Shown here: positions 1 through 8,414 of the stretch, one piece after another | Position numbering within the stretch: the first letter of the stretch is position 1 | Layout: the number at the start of each line of letters is the position of its first letter | Assembly: GCA_016194935.1 (NCBI GenBank) | Contig: JACQAO010000032.1 | Location: 1-64,000 of the forward strand | From: Betaproteobacteria bacterium | Lineage (GTDB): Bacteria > Pseudomonadota > Gammaproteobacteria > Burkholderiales > Rhodocyclaceae | Reading direction: 5' to 3' | DNA length: 64,000 nt | Made by a program: the position numbers and the translations under genes | The notes under the pieces: generated by a model | The model's database searches: none | Told to the model about the DNA's origin: nothing | What the model saw: only the letters and a program-made list of their open reading frames with translations

Positions 1-141
1 GTTCGTCAAGCCAGCGCTTTGCCTTCAGCTTCCTCCAGATTCCCAGTCACCCGCGACACCCTTGCCGTTCGGCTAACTCTTCCCCTTGTCGGGCGAGTAG
101 AGGACTTTCACCTCCAAGTGAGTGCGCCCTGCCGGGCGCAC
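1..141. other. non-coding remnant with a strong hairpin next to the tRNA unit
   Basis: No credible gene is seen here. The right end holds a perfect inverted repeat, GTGCGCCC-TGCC-GGGCGCAC, at 122-141. The short plus-strand reading frame running through this stretch and on into tRNA-Asp has no domain and uses antisense tRNA sequence, so it is not called. The stretch resembles intergenic sequence that often recurs in proteobacterial genomes, but that impression is from memory and unproven. A genome self-comparison would show whether it is repetitive. Confidence 0.3.
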
Positions 142-168
142 AAAATAAAAAGCCCGGTCTCCCGGGCT
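142..168 (-). terminator. intrinsic terminator of the tRNA operon
   Basis: On the minus strand the stem AGCCCGG / CCGGGCT closes a GAGA loop and is followed at once by TTTTTATTTT. It lies about 12 bases past the 3' end of tRNA-Asp, in the right direction to end the tRNA-Ala/Glu/Asp transcript. Confidence 0.85.
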
Positions 169-180
169 CATAAAAAATGT

Positions 181-257
181 TGGCGGAGTGGACGGGACTC
201 GAACCCGCGACCCCCGGCGTGACAGGCCGGTATTCTAACCAACTGAACTACCACTCC
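181..257 (-). tRNA. tRNA-Asp (anticodon GTC)
   Basis: A 77-nt cloverleaf with acceptor stem GGAGTGG/CCACTCC, discriminator G and an encoded CCA. The anticodon loop reads CTGTCAC, giving GTC, and the T-loop GTTCGAGTC is intact. It is the last gene of a three-tRNA unit read leftward. Confidence 0.97.
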
Positions 258-336
258 AGATGTTACACACTGCACACTGCACACTACGCACTTGAAACAA
301 AAAGGGCTGCCCTGCTCCGGCAACCCATGCGTGACC

Positions 337-412
337 TGGCGACCCCACCGGGATTCGAACCCGGGTTCATACCGTGAAAGGGTATTGTCCTAGGCCTCTA
401 GACGATAGGGTC
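337..412 (-). tRNA. tRNA-Glu (anticodon TTC)
   Basis: A 76-nt tRNA with CCA encoded. The anticodon loop CTTTCAC gives TTC, and the T-arm reads CCGGGTTCGAATCCCGG. It is the middle gene of the unit, about 80 bases upstream of tRNA-Asp. Confidence 0.97.
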
Positions 413-435
413 AATACAAATACTTAACTAATACT

Positions 436-511
<76 letters not shown>

Positions 512-525
512 ACAAGAGAGGCCGG

Positions 526-554
526 ATTATACGTAAGGCGAAAAACTGTGTAAA
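526..554 (-). promoter_or_regulatory. sigma-70 promoter of the tRNA-Ala/Glu/Asp unit
   Basis: On the minus strand TTTACA is followed by a 17-bp spacer and a perfect TATAAT. The GC-rich stretch CCGGCC comes right after, which is typical of stringently controlled stable RNA promoters. The first tRNA base is 15 bases downstream of the -10 box. Confidence 0.85.
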
Positions 555-573
555 GCCATTTACGGAAAACTTT

Positions 574-1995
574 TCACAGTACTTTGCCTGGATTCATCAG
601 ATTTCCAGGATCGAGTGCACGCTTGATCGCGCGCATCATATCCATCTCCACCTGGCTCTTGTAGCGTGCGATCTCATCGCGTTTCAGCTGGCCCAGGCCG
701 TGTTCTGCGGAAATACTCCCGCCGAGTTCCACCGCCAGATCGTGCACCATGCGATTAACAGCGGCGCTCGCGGCGATGAATGGGGCATTCTCCTGCGCCG
801 TGGGCTTGGAAGGGTTGTAGTGCAGATTGCCGTCGCCAATATGGCCGAAACAGACGATGCGCAGGCCGGGGTACGTCTGTACCAGCAGTGCATCAGCACG
901 CGCGATGAACTCGGCGATCCGCGAAATGGGCATGGAGACATCGTGTTTGATGCTGAGTCCATCGATTTTTTGCGCTTCGGAAATACTCTCACGCAATCGC
1001 CAGAGCATTTGCGCCTGGGTAACGCTCTGCGCCAGCACGGCATCGAGTACGCTGCCGGACTCGGCCTCGGCGGCCAGGACGGCTTCCAGGGACGCGCTCA
1101 GGCTGTCTTCTTCCTGCGTATCCGTCAATTCCAGTAAAACCTGCCAGTCATATGCGGCGGCAAGCGGATCGCGTGTCCCGGGGATGTGCTTGAGCACCAG
1201 CGCCAGCGCAGGTCTGCCGATAATCTCGAAAGCGCTGACCCGTTCGCCGCAGCTTGCACGCAAAAGGCCGAGCAGCTTAACGGCGGCGGCGGGATCGCGT
1301 ACCGCAACCCAGGCCGTAGCCCGCGCGCGCGGCAGCGGAAAAAGCTTCAGCACGGCGGCAGTGATCAGGCCCAGCGTACCTTCCGCGCCAATGAAAAGAT
1401 GTTTCAGATCGTAGCCGGTATTGTCCTTGCGCAGGCCGCGCAAACCATTCCAGATGCGTCCGTCGGCCAACACCACTTCCAGGCCCAGCGTCAGCTCGCG
1501 CATGTTGCCATAGCGCAGCACCTGCACGCCGCCGGCATTGGTGGACAGATTGCCGCCGATGGTGGCCGAGCCTTCGGCGGCCAGCGACAACGGGAACAGC
1601 CGGCCCGCCGCTGCCGCCGCTTCCTGCACCTGCTGCAAAATACAGCCGGCTTCGACCGTCATGGTGTTGTTGTCGAGGTCGATGGCGCGGATGCGATTCA
1701 GGCGAACCAGACTCACCAGCACCTCGCCTTGCGGATGGCGGGCAGGGCCGCACGGCGTCGCTCCGCCGACCAGTCCGGTGTTACCGCCCTGCGGGACGAT
1801 GGCAACCCCAGCGGTAGCGCAGGCAGCGACCACGCGCGAGACTTCTTCGGTGTCGCCGGGCCGCACCACGCACAGCGCCTTGCCGCTGTAACGGCCCCGC
1901 CAATCGGTCAGATACGGGGCGCAGTCATGCGCCTCGACGAGTACCTGCGCACTACCGACGATACCGCCCAACTCCTCGATAAGTGCGCGGCTCAT
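574..1995 (-). CDS. FAD-binding oxidoreductase (GlcD / D-2-hydroxyacid dehydrogenase type)
   Basis: A flavoprotein of about 473 residues in the GlcD/D-2-hydroxyglutarate dehydrogenase family, which oxidises 2-hydroxyacids such as D-lactate, glycolate or D-2-hydroxyglutarate. The N-terminal FAD domain carries QGGNTGLVGG (about residues 70-80) and NTGYDLKHLFIGAEGTLG. The C-terminal half has the metal-site motif CFGHIGDGNLHYN and ends with the family tail EHGLGQLKR...DPGNLMNPGK. The substrate cannot be told from sequence. The ATG at 1993-1995 shares one base with the rimO stop codon (TGATG), so it is probably translated with rimO; a TTG one codon upstream is the alternative start. Confidence 0.9.
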   Translation of the reverse strand: MSRALIEELGGIVGSAQVLVEAHDCAPYLTDWRGRYSGKALCVVRPGDTEEVSRVVAACATAGVAIVPQGGNTGLVGGATPCGPARHPQGEVLVSLVRLNRIRAIDLDNNTMTVEAGCILQQVQEAAAAAGRLFPLSLAAEGSATIGGNLSTNAGGVQVLRYGNMRELTLGLEVVLADGRIWNGLRGLRKDNTGYDLKHLFIGAEGTLGLITAAVLKLFPLPRARATAWVAVRDPAAAVKLLGLLRASCGERVSAFEIIGRPALALVLKHIPGTRDPLAAAYDWQVLLELTDTQEEDSLSASLEAVLAAEAESGSVLDAVLAQSVTQAQMLWRLRESISEAQKIDGLSIKHDVSMPISRIAEFIARADALLVQTYPGLRIVCFGHIGDGNLHYNPSKPTAQENAPFIAASAAVNRMVHDLAVELGGSISAEHGLGQLKRDEIARYKSQVEMDMMRAIKRALDPGNLMNPGKVL

Positions 1996-3341
1996 CAATC
2001 AATGGCCAATTTTGCGTAAAGATCATGCACGTCGCAATCGGTGACGGTGACGCTGGCAAACTCACCGACCGTAAGCGCCTGGCCATCGGTGATATACACC
2101 AGCCCGTCGATATCCGGCGCATCACCCTGGCTGCGGGCCACGGCGCCATCCTCATCCACTTCGTCCACCAACACCTGAAGCGTGCGGTCGATCTTCGCTT
2201 CAAGACGGCGGGTGCTGATGTCTTCCTGGAACTCCATCAAACGCTGCCGGCGTTGCTCACGGACCTCCTCGGGTAACGCTCCGGGCAGGGCGTTCGCCGC
2301 CGCGCCCTCGACCGGCGAATAGGCAAAAGCGCCGACACGATCAAGCTGCGCCTCGTCGAGAAAGGACAACAGTTCCTCGAACTCCGCCTCAGTCTCGCCG
2401 GGAAAGCCGGTGATGAAAGTGCTGCGGATCGTGATGTCGGGACAAATGGCGCGCCAGGCCTTGATGCGCTCCAGGTTGTTCTCGCTGCTGGCAGGCCGTT
2501 TCATCAGCTTGAGTATGCGTGGGCTGGCATGCTGGAAAGGTACGTCGAGGTAAGGCAGTATCTTGCTCTCGGCCATCAACGGAATCAGCTTGTCCACACT
2601 CGGATACGGATAGACATAGTGCAAGCGCACCCAGATGCCCAGTTCACCCAATGCATGGCATAGCTCGTAGAGCCGGGTCTTGACTGGTCTTCCACCATGA
2701 AAACCGGTGCGATATTTGACATCGACACCGTAAGCACTGGTGTCCTGCGAGATCACCAGCAATTCCTTGACGCCGGCAGCGGCAAGTATTTCCGCCTCGC
2801 GCAACACCTCGTCGATGGAGCGGCTGACCAGGTCGCCGCGCATGCTGGGGATGATGCAGAAACTGCAACGATGGTTGCAGCCTTCGGAAATTTTCAGGTA
2901 GGCATAGTGCTGCGGCGTCAGGCGGATGCCCTGTGGCGGCACCAGATCTACGAAAGGATTATCGATGTTGCCAAATGAGGGTGGAAGATGCTCATGCACC
3001 GCATCCATCACCTCCTGCGTCGCATGCGGCCCTGTCACCGCAAGCACCTGCGGATGCGCCAAGCGGACGATATCGCCGCCTTGCGCATCTTTTTTGGCGC
3101 CCAGGCAGCCGGTGACAATCACCTTGCCGTTCTGTGCCAGCGCCTCGCCGATGGCATCGAGCGATTCTTCGACGGCTGCGTCGATGAAACCACAGGTATT
3201 CACGACGACCAAATCCGCGCCCTGATACGAACCCGAAATAACATAACCCTCGGCGCGCAGGCGCGTCAGGATATGTTCCGAATCGACCGTGGCCTTGGGG
3301 CAACCCAGGGAGACAAATCCTATACTTTTTGGTTTCGACAT
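1995..3341 (-). CDS. rimO: ribosomal protein S12 methylthiotransferase RimO
   Basis: RimO (448 residues) is a radical SAM enzyme that adds a methylthio group to a conserved aspartate of ribosomal protein S12. The N-terminal MTTase domain has the three cluster cysteines Cys14, Cys50 and Cys79. The radical SAM motif CNHRCSFC places Cys155, Cys159 and Cys162, and a TRAM domain closes the protein. [14 protein letters not shown] at the start is diagnostic and separates it from MiaB. It is followed, with a one-base overlap, by the flavin dehydrogenase. The length is normal. Confidence 0.97.
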   Translation of the reverse strand: MSKPKSIGFVSLGCPKATVDSEHILTRLRAEGYVISGSYQGADLVVVNTCGFIDAAVEESLDAIGEALAQNGKVIVTGCLGAKKDAQGGDIVRLAHPQVLAVTGPHATQEVMDAVHEHLPPSFGNIDNPFVDLVPPQGIRLTPQHYAYLKISEGCNHRCSFCIIPSMRGDLVSRSIDEVLREAEILAAAGVKELLVISQDTSAYGVDVKYRTGFHGGRPVKTRLYELCHALGELGIWVRLHYVYPYPSVDKLIPLMAESKILPYLDVPFQHASPRILKLMKRPASSENNLERIKAWRAICPDITIRSTFITGFPGETEAEFEELLSFLDEAQLDRVGAFAYSPVEGAAANALPGALPEEVREQRRQRLMEFQEDISTRRLEAKIDRTLQVLVDEVDEDGAVARSQGDAPDIDGLVYITDGQALTVGEFASVTVTDCDVHDLYAKLAID

Positions 3342-3356
3342 AAGCTACTTTGACAA

Positions 3357-3815
3357 TTAAGGTTTCTGACTCACATCCGCACGGCTGGCGGCAAGCAACG
3401 CCGCCCAGTCATCCGGTGGATTGCCTCGATCCAGCATTTTCTGAAATACAGCGTAAGGATCGGATTTGCTCCCTGCCGACCGCAGGGTTTGTGCATCGTT
3501 GATCCAGGCAAAAACGATCACCTTCGCTCTCGTATCGTAACGAAAAAACAGCCGGAAGCGACGCCCGATCTTGGCGCGCCGCCAGTGACGATAGGCTGCG
3601 CCCAGAGTATTGCCCTGTCGATATTCCTCTCGGGCAGGATCGCCAGGTACCGTCTCGAAAATCAACCGGCTCAGAGCGCGGTACAGTTTGACGTTGGCAT
3701 TGACTGTAAAGCCGGTCGGATCAGTCGCTACAGCCCGATCCGAGGCAAGCTTCAATTTTTGAAGTTGCACAAGCAAACATTCGTGAAACAGCAGCGACCA
3801 ACCGTGGCGCTGCAT
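3357..3815 (-). CDS. yhaV: toxin YhaV (ribosome-associated RNase)
   Basis: A 152-residue YhaV-family toxin. In E. coli YhaV is a RelE-superfamily ribonuclease that inhibits translation and is neutralised by PrlF. The family pattern is visible in YRHWRRAKIGRRFRLFFRYD and in the C-terminal block VIVFAWINDAQTLR...DPYAVFQKML. Its ATG overlaps the stop of the antitoxin gene (TAATG), so the two are translationally coupled, antitoxin first. The length matches the family, with no truncation. Confidence 0.93.
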   Translation of the reverse strand: MQRHGWSLLFHECLLVQLQKLKLASDRAVATDPTGFTVNANVKLYRALSRLIFETVPGDPAREEYRQGNTLGAAYRHWRRAKIGRRFRLFFRYDTRAKVIVFAWINDAQTLRSAGSKSDPYAVFQKMLDRGNPPDDWAALLAASRADVSQKP

Positions 3816-4135
3816 TACAGGGCAACTTCACCGGCGATATCCTCATCCGAAGTAGCAGCATGACGAAGATTATCCAGCATGGACTGCGCCAAATCTTCCG
3901 GCAACGAGCCAAGGCGCCTGCCGGACTTGATGTCGCTTTCCAGCAGCGACAGAAAGGCGCCAATGGCCGGGTCTTCATGCTCTTCGTTGTCGGCCCGGCT
4001 CACCACGACTTCGGCGCCGCGCAGATCGAAGGCCACCTTCCCGCCAACGGCAATGCCCAGGGCTTGACGGATAGGCTTGGGCAAGGTGATCTGACCTTTC
4101 GAGGTCACCGTAGCGATTTCATGAATGTGGGGCAT
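3815..4135 (-). CDS. prlF: antitoxin PrlF (SohA), AbrB-type
   Basis: A 106-residue antitoxin with an N-terminal SpoVT/AbrB swapped-hairpin domain (VTSKGQITLPKPIRQALGI, about residues 10-28). This fold binds DNA and should repress its own operon. The C-terminal part (LGSLPEDLAQSMLDNL) is the expected YhaV-binding region. It is preceded by a good Shine-Dalgarno sequence (AAGGAGT) and by a palindromic promoter at 4151-4190. It forms a complete PrlF-YhaV pair with the next gene. Confidence 0.93.
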   Translation of the reverse strand: MPHIHEIATVTSKGQITLPKPIRQALGIAVGGKVAFDLRGAEVVVSRADNEEHEDPAIGAFLSLLESDIKSGRRLGSLPEDLAQSMLDNLRHAATSDEDIAGEVAL

Positions 4136-4150
4136 GGAATACTCCTTGAA

Positions 4151-4190
4151 CGAACGTTCGAAATGTAAGGATAATTCCTTACATTGTCAA
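4151..4190 (-). promoter_or_regulatory. prlF-yhaV promoter with embedded operator palindromes
   Basis: Read on the minus strand, a perfect -35 TTGACA (4185-4190) is followed after 17 bp by TACATT (4162-4167). A 10-bp perfect inverted repeat, AATGTAAGGA-TAAT-TCCTTACATT (4162-4185), fills the spacer and the -10 box. A second palindrome, CGAACGTTCG (4151-4160), covers the likely start site. Binding of PrlF or the PrlF-YhaV complex here would block RNA polymerase; that role is inferred. Confidence 0.8.
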
Positions 4191-4219
4191 GAAATAGCTC
4201 CTGCTTGCGCGCCCGTGAA

Positions 4220-4792
4220 TTACTTCTTTTCGGCGGGCTTCTCTTCGTCAGCCGCAGACGCAAAGCCGGGATACTGAAACCCGGCGAACAGGTTGCGCGT
4301 CTGGCCTTGCACCTGCTCCTGCATCTGCTGGAACATTTTCTGGCTTTGCTCCATGTAGGCGCCCATCATGTTCTGCATGGCCGGGCCCTGAAAACTGAGG
4401 AACTGCGCCCACAGGTCGTTGCTCATCGCCGGATGATCGCCATGCAGCGTGCGCGCCTGTTCCTTGAGCTTGACCTGCATATCGGTGAACGCCTTGATGT
4501 TGCCTTCGAGATATTTCCCCATCATGCCCTGCATGGCGTTGCCGTAGAAGCGGATCATCTGTGACAGCAGATCGCTGGAAAACATCGGCGCGCCGCCCGC
4601 CTCCGCTTCGAGGATGATCTGCAACAGGACGCCGCGCGTCAAATCCTCGCCGGACTTGACATCCACCACCTGGAATTCTTCGTGATGCAGCACCAGCTCT
4701 TTGACATCCGCCAATGTGATATAGGTGCTGGTGCGGGTGTCATACAAACGACGGTTCGGATATTTCTTGATGAGTCTTATCGTCTCAGCCAT
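4220..4792 (-). CDS. phaR: polyhydroxyalkanoate synthesis repressor PhaR
   Basis: A 190-residue PhaR. In the family it represses phasin and its own gene, and leaves DNA when it binds PHA or oligomers, tying phasin production to granule formation. The N-terminal PHB/PHA accumulation regulator domain starts with IRLIKKYPNRRLYDT. Two repeat-like segments (SQMIRFYGNAMQGMMGKYLE and AMQNMMGAYMEQSQKMFQ) lie in the middle and C-terminal half, followed by a Lys/Glu tail. It is the last gene of the pha cluster, 105 bp after the second reductase. Confidence 0.95.
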   Translation of the reverse strand: MAETIRLIKKYPNRRLYDTRTSTYITLADVKELVLHHEEFQVVDVKSGEDLTRGVLLQIILEAEAGGAPMFSSDLLSQMIRFYGNAMQGMMGKYLEGNIKAFTDMQVKLKEQARTLHGDHPAMSNDLWAQFLSFQGPAMQNMMGAYMEQSQKMFQQMQEQVQGQTRNLFAGFQYPGFASAADEEKPAEKK

Positions 4793-4897
4793 CGTGTTCT
4801 GTCTCCTGATTTAACTGCATCCGGCAGGGTGGATTTTATTACGGAAACGCCCTCTCCGCCGCCACAAAGGTTTTATGCGGCTTTGCGGCCACGGGGT

Positions 4898-5638
4898 TCA
4901 GCACATATGCAGGCCGCCATTGATATTGAGCGTAGCGCCGGTCATGAAGCCGGCCAGTTCGGAAGACAGGTAGCGCACCAGATGGCCGATCTCCTCTGGC
5001 TGGCCGAGGCGGCCCACGGGAATGGTGGCAACGATCTGTTCGCGCGCTTCGGGCTTGATCGCCATCACCATGTCGGTGCCGATATATCCCGGTGCGATGG
5101 CATTGACGGTCACTCCTTTTTTCGCCACTTCCTGGGCGATGGCCTTGGTGAAGCCGAGTATGCCGGCCTTCGCGGCGGAGTAATTGGCCTGGCCGAACTG
5201 TCCCTTGACGCCATTCACCGAAGACATGTTGATGACCCGGCCCCAGCCGCGTTCGACCATGCCGGGCAGCACCTGATGGGTTACGTTGAAAACGCTGTCG
5301 AGGTTGGTTGACAACACTGCATCCCAATCTTCCTTAACCATCTTGCGGAGCATATTGTCGCGGGTGATGCCGGCGTTGTTCACCAGCACATCCACCGGGC
5401 CGATTTCTGTTTCGATCTTTTGCACCATCGCAGCGCAGGAAGCATAGTCCGACACATCCCCCTCAGCCGCATGAAAGTCGTAGCCTTCGGCCCGGGTTTT
5501 TGCCAGCCACTCTTCCTTCGGCGGGAATCCGGGCAGGCAGTTGGCGACAATGGTGTAGCCGTCCGCCGCCAACGCCTTGCAGATAGCCGTGCCAAGACCG
5601 CCCATGCCACCTGTGACCAAAGCTGTTTTCTTTACCAT
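4898..5638 (-). CDS. phaB: acetoacetyl-CoA reductase (PhaB), second copy
   Basis: An NADPH-dependent acetoacetyl-CoA reductase of the short-chain dehydrogenase family (246 residues) that makes (R)-3-hydroxybutyryl-CoA, the PHB monomer. It has the cofactor motif TGGMGGLG near residue 10, NNAG, the active-site Ser in INMSSVNG, and YxxxK as YSAAKAG. The chosen ATG is preceded by GGAAAG at normal spacing; the frame also opens from a GTG 18 bases upstream. It is a diverged tandem paralogue of the gene just before it in the operon. Confidence 0.93.
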   Translation of the reverse strand: MVKKTALVTGGMGGLGTAICKALAADGYTIVANCLPGFPPKEEWLAKTRAEGYDFHAAEGDVSDYASCAAMVQKIETEIGPVDVLVNNAGITRDNMLRKMVKEDWDAVLSTNLDSVFNVTHQVLPGMVERGWGRVINMSSVNGVKGQFGQANYSAAKAGILGFTKAIAQEVAKKGVTVNAIAPGYIGTDMVMAIKPEAREQIVATIPVGRLGQPEEIGHLVRYLSSELAGFMTGATLNINGGLHMC

Positions 5639-5693
5639 TTTTTCACTTTCCACCACAACAAAAAACTCGTCGTCCAGACCGCTGGCCGGATTA

Positions 5694-6434
5694 TCAGAAC
5701 ATGTGCTGGCCGCCGTTGATCGAGATGTTGGCGCCGTTCACGAACGCCGCCTCATCCGAGGACAGATAGGCCACCAGTCCCGCCACTTCTTCCGGCTTGC
5801 CCAGGCGCGACATGGGGATCTGCGGCAGGATTTTCGATCCCAGCACCTCCTCTGGAATCGCCATGACCATCTTGGTGCCGATGTAGCCGGGGGAAATCGT
5901 ATTCACGGTCACGCCTTTTTTTGCTACTTCCAGCGCCAGTGACTTGGTAAATCCATGCATGCCGGCCTTGGCCGCAGCATAATTGGTCTGGCCGAAAGCG
6001 CCTTTCTGTCCGTTCACCGACGAGATGTTGATGACGCGGCCCCAGTTGCGCTCAATCATGCCGTCCATCACCTGCTTGGTCATGTTGAACACCGAATCGA
6101 GGTTGGTGTGGATGACGGCATCCCAGTCGGCCTTGGTCATTTTCTTGAAGGTCATGTCACGGGTAATGCCGGCATTGTTGACCAGCACATCAATCGGCCC
6201 CATGTCTGCAACAACCTTTTCGACGCAGGCCACGCAGGAATCAAAATCACTTACGTCGCAGGCATAGGCTTTGAAACCGTAGCCCATCTCGTTCATGGCG
6301 CGCAGCCAGGCTTGCGACGTAGTGTTGCCGGGGCTGTAAGTGGTGACCACTTTGTCTCCCAGCGCCGCCAGCTTGATGCAGATCGCCTCACCTAAACCAC
6401 CCATGCCGCCCGTTACCAAGGCCACTCTTTGCAT
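5694..6434 (-). CDS. phaB: acetoacetyl-CoA reductase (PhaB), first copy
   Basis: 246 residues, short-chain dehydrogenase, the same reaction as the following paralogue. Visible motifs are TGGMGGLGEAIC (cofactor), NNAGITRD, INISSVNGQKG (catalytic Ser) and NYAAAKAG (Tyr-x3-Lys). The tail SINGGQHMF is typical of PhaB. It lies 76 bp downstream of phaC and 55 bp before the second copy. The two copies agree over most catalytic regions but differ in the adenosine-binding stretch (TTYSPGNTTS versus ANCLPGFPPK). That may mean different cofactor or chain-length preference, which is inference. Confidence 0.94.
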   Translation of the reverse strand: MQRVALVTGGMGGLGEAICIKLAALGDKVVTTYSPGNTTSQAWLRAMNEMGYGFKAYACDVSDFDSCVACVEKVVADMGPIDVLVNNAGITRDMTFKKMTKADWDAVIHTNLDSVFNMTKQVMDGMIERNWGRVINISSVNGQKGAFGQTNYAAAKAGMHGFTKSLALEVAKKGVTVNTISPGYIGTKMVMAIPEEVLGSKILPQIPMSRLGKPEEVAGLVAYLSSDEAAFVNGANISINGGQHMF

Positions 6435-6510
6435 TATTCATTTCCTCCAGTTTTTTTCGGGGCAGGCTTCCAGCGGTTACGATGCGCCCCAGTTAGCACC
6501 GTAACCCCGA

Positions 6511-8226
6511 CTATGCCGCCTTTTCCCTGACGTAACGCCCTGGCGCCGGCTCGCTGGCGACGTGGATAGTACTCCCAAGCCGGTCGCGCGCCTTGCGCTG
6601 TTTGCCGCCAAAGCCCGCCAGCCATGTGGCCCAGCTTGCCCACCAGCTCCCTTTGTGCTCGGTTGCACCGGCCAGCCATTTTTCCGGCAGATCGCTATCG
6701 CTGTCACTGCTCCAATAGCTGCGCTTGTTTTTCCCCGCCGGATTAATCACTCCGGCGATATGGCCGCTGGCGCCCAGGGTGTAGCGGGTTTCGCCGCCCA
6801 GCAGGCGGCGCGACAGGTAAGAGGTTTTCCACGGCACGATATGGTCCTCGCGCGATGCGTACAGAAAAGCCGGTACATCAATTCGACCGAGATCTGCCTT
6901 GACGCCGCACATCTCAAGCTTGCCCGGCGCCCGCAAGTTGTTTTCCAGATAGAGATTGCGCAGGTACCAGGCGGCGAACGGCCCCGGCAGATTGGCGCCG
7001 TCGGCGTTCCAGTAGAGCAGATCGAAGGCTGAAGGCTTGCCGCCTTTCAGATAATTGCCGACGACGTATTGCCAGATCAAATCGTTGGCGCGCAGGCTGG
7101 AGAATACCGAAGCCAACTCGCTGCCCTTCAAAATTCCGCCTTTGCCGATGCTCGCCTCACGCATCGCCACCGAATTTTCGTCGATAAAGCAGCCGAGTTC
7201 GCCCGGTTCGGAAAAATCCAGCAGTGTCGTCAGCAGCGTCAGCGACGCCGCCGGATTTTCGCCGCGTGCCGCAGCCACCGACAACGCCGACGCCAGGATG
7301 GTGCCGCCGACACAGAAGCCCAGCGCGTTCACCTGCTCGACTTTGCAAATTTCCTGCGCCACTTTGAGCGCGGTCAGCGCGCCTTTTTCAACATAATCGT
7401 CCCATCCCAAGTGGCCGAGATCGGCTTGGGGGTTGCGCCAGGACACCATGAACACCGTGTTGCCCTGTTCCACCGCATAGCGCACCAGCGAATTTTCCGG
7501 TTGCAAGTCGAGTATGTAGTATTTGTTGATGCACGGCGGCACCATCACCAGCGGACGCTGCGCCACCTGGCCGGTGAGCGGCGCGTACTGGATTAACTGG
7601 ATCAACTCATTTTCATACACCACTGCGCCCGGCGTGACCGCCAGGTTGCGCCCGACCTCAAAAGCCGCATCGTCGGTCATCGAAATCCGCCCCTTCTCGA
7701 TGTCGGCGATCAGGTTCTGGATACCGGCGGTGATGCTGTGGCCCTGGGTTGCCAATGCTGCCTGGATAAATTCGGGATTGGTGGCGGCGAAATTCGACGG
7801 CGCCATTGCATCCACAAGCTGCCGGGTGATGAAACGCAGCCGGCTTTGCGCACGCGCATCGGGGGCCGGCACGGCCTCGACCAGTTTGTCCATGAACTCG
7901 GCATTGATCAGATAGGCTTGGCGCAGGTAATCGTAAATCGGGCTCTCGCTCCATCCCGGCGCAGCGAAACGGCGGTCACCGGGGTCGGGCAAGGCCACTG
8001 CCGGCGCAGCTTGATCGGCCTGGCGCTCAAGCTGCGCCCGCCACAGTTGAGCGTGTCGTTCAAGCAGTTGCTGCTGCAATTTTTTCAGCTTCTCCGACTG
8101 CACTGTCGATGCAGCCGTTGCTGACCCCAGCGCTACCTGCTGAGCCGCCAGCCACTGCGAAAAACCCTGCGTCCACGCTTGACCGGTCTGCAACAATGAC
8201 TGCATGGGATCGGGTGTTGCTGACAT
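6511..8226 (-). CDS. phaC: class I polyhydroxyalkanoate synthase PhaC
   Basis: PhaC (571 residues) polymerises (R)-3-hydroxyacyl-CoA into PHA on the granule surface. The lipase-like box GFCVGG gives the catalytic Cys at about residue 305. The Asp is in YASREDHIVPW and the His in LGASGHIAGVINP, followed by the family signature NKRSYW. The N-terminal region of about 100 residues is typical of class I enzymes, which need no PhaE or PhaR subunit. It is the first gene of phaC-phaB-phaB-phaR and diverges from nadC across 188 bp. No beta-ketothiolase (phaA) lies in the window. Confidence 0.96.
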   Translation of the reverse strand: MSATPDPMQSLLQTGQAWTQGFSQWLAAQQVALGSATAASTVQSEKLKKLQQQLLERHAQLWRAQLERQADQAAPAVALPDPGDRRFAAPGWSESPIYDYLRQAYLINAEFMDKLVEAVPAPDARAQSRLRFITRQLVDAMAPSNFAATNPEFIQAALATQGHSITAGIQNLIADIEKGRISMTDDAAFEVGRNLAVTPGAVVYENELIQLIQYAPLTGQVAQRPLVMVPPCINKYYILDLQPENSLVRYAVEQGNTVFMVSWRNPQADLGHLGWDDYVEKGALTALKVAQEICKVEQVNALGFCVGGTILASALSVAAARGENPAASLTLLTTLLDFSEPGELGCFIDENSVAMREASIGKGGILKGSELASVFSSLRANDLIWQYVVGNYLKGGKPSAFDLLYWNADGANLPGPFAAWYLRNLYLENNLRAPGKLEMCGVKADLGRIDVPAFLYASREDHIVPWKTSYLSRRLLGGETRYTLGASGHIAGVINPAGKNKRSYWSSDSDSDLPEKWLAGATEHKGSWWASWATWLAGFGGKQRKARDRLGSTIHVASEPAPGRYVREKAA

Positions 8227-8289
8227 CAGTAGCTCCTGTTTCCAACCTGAATGCTGCGTCGGCGCGCCTGACCGGTTGTTCTCTGCGAA

Positions 8290-8307
8290 TTTTGCGCTGC
8301 AACAAAA
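8290..8307. promoter_or_regulatory. possible operator upstream of phaC
   Basis: In the phaC-nadC divergent region there is a partly symmetric element, TTTTG-N8-CAAAA, containing TGCAACAA, 64 bases before the phaC start. PHA regulators often bind GCA-rich repeats of this kind, so it is a candidate PhaR site. The match is loose. Confidence 0.3.
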
Positions 8308-8414
8308 TCGCTGTCAAGAATGAATACCAGCCGATGCGCTTCAGGGCCTCGTGTAATATAAACGCGGCTGGATTCCTTCCGGATTCAATTCTTCAACTCG
8401 AACGACTACACAAC

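Noticed and set aside
19-377. Two short plus-strand frames over the tRNA region
   Set aside because: They translate the antisense of tRNA-Asp and tRNA-Glu, a common artefact in annotations.
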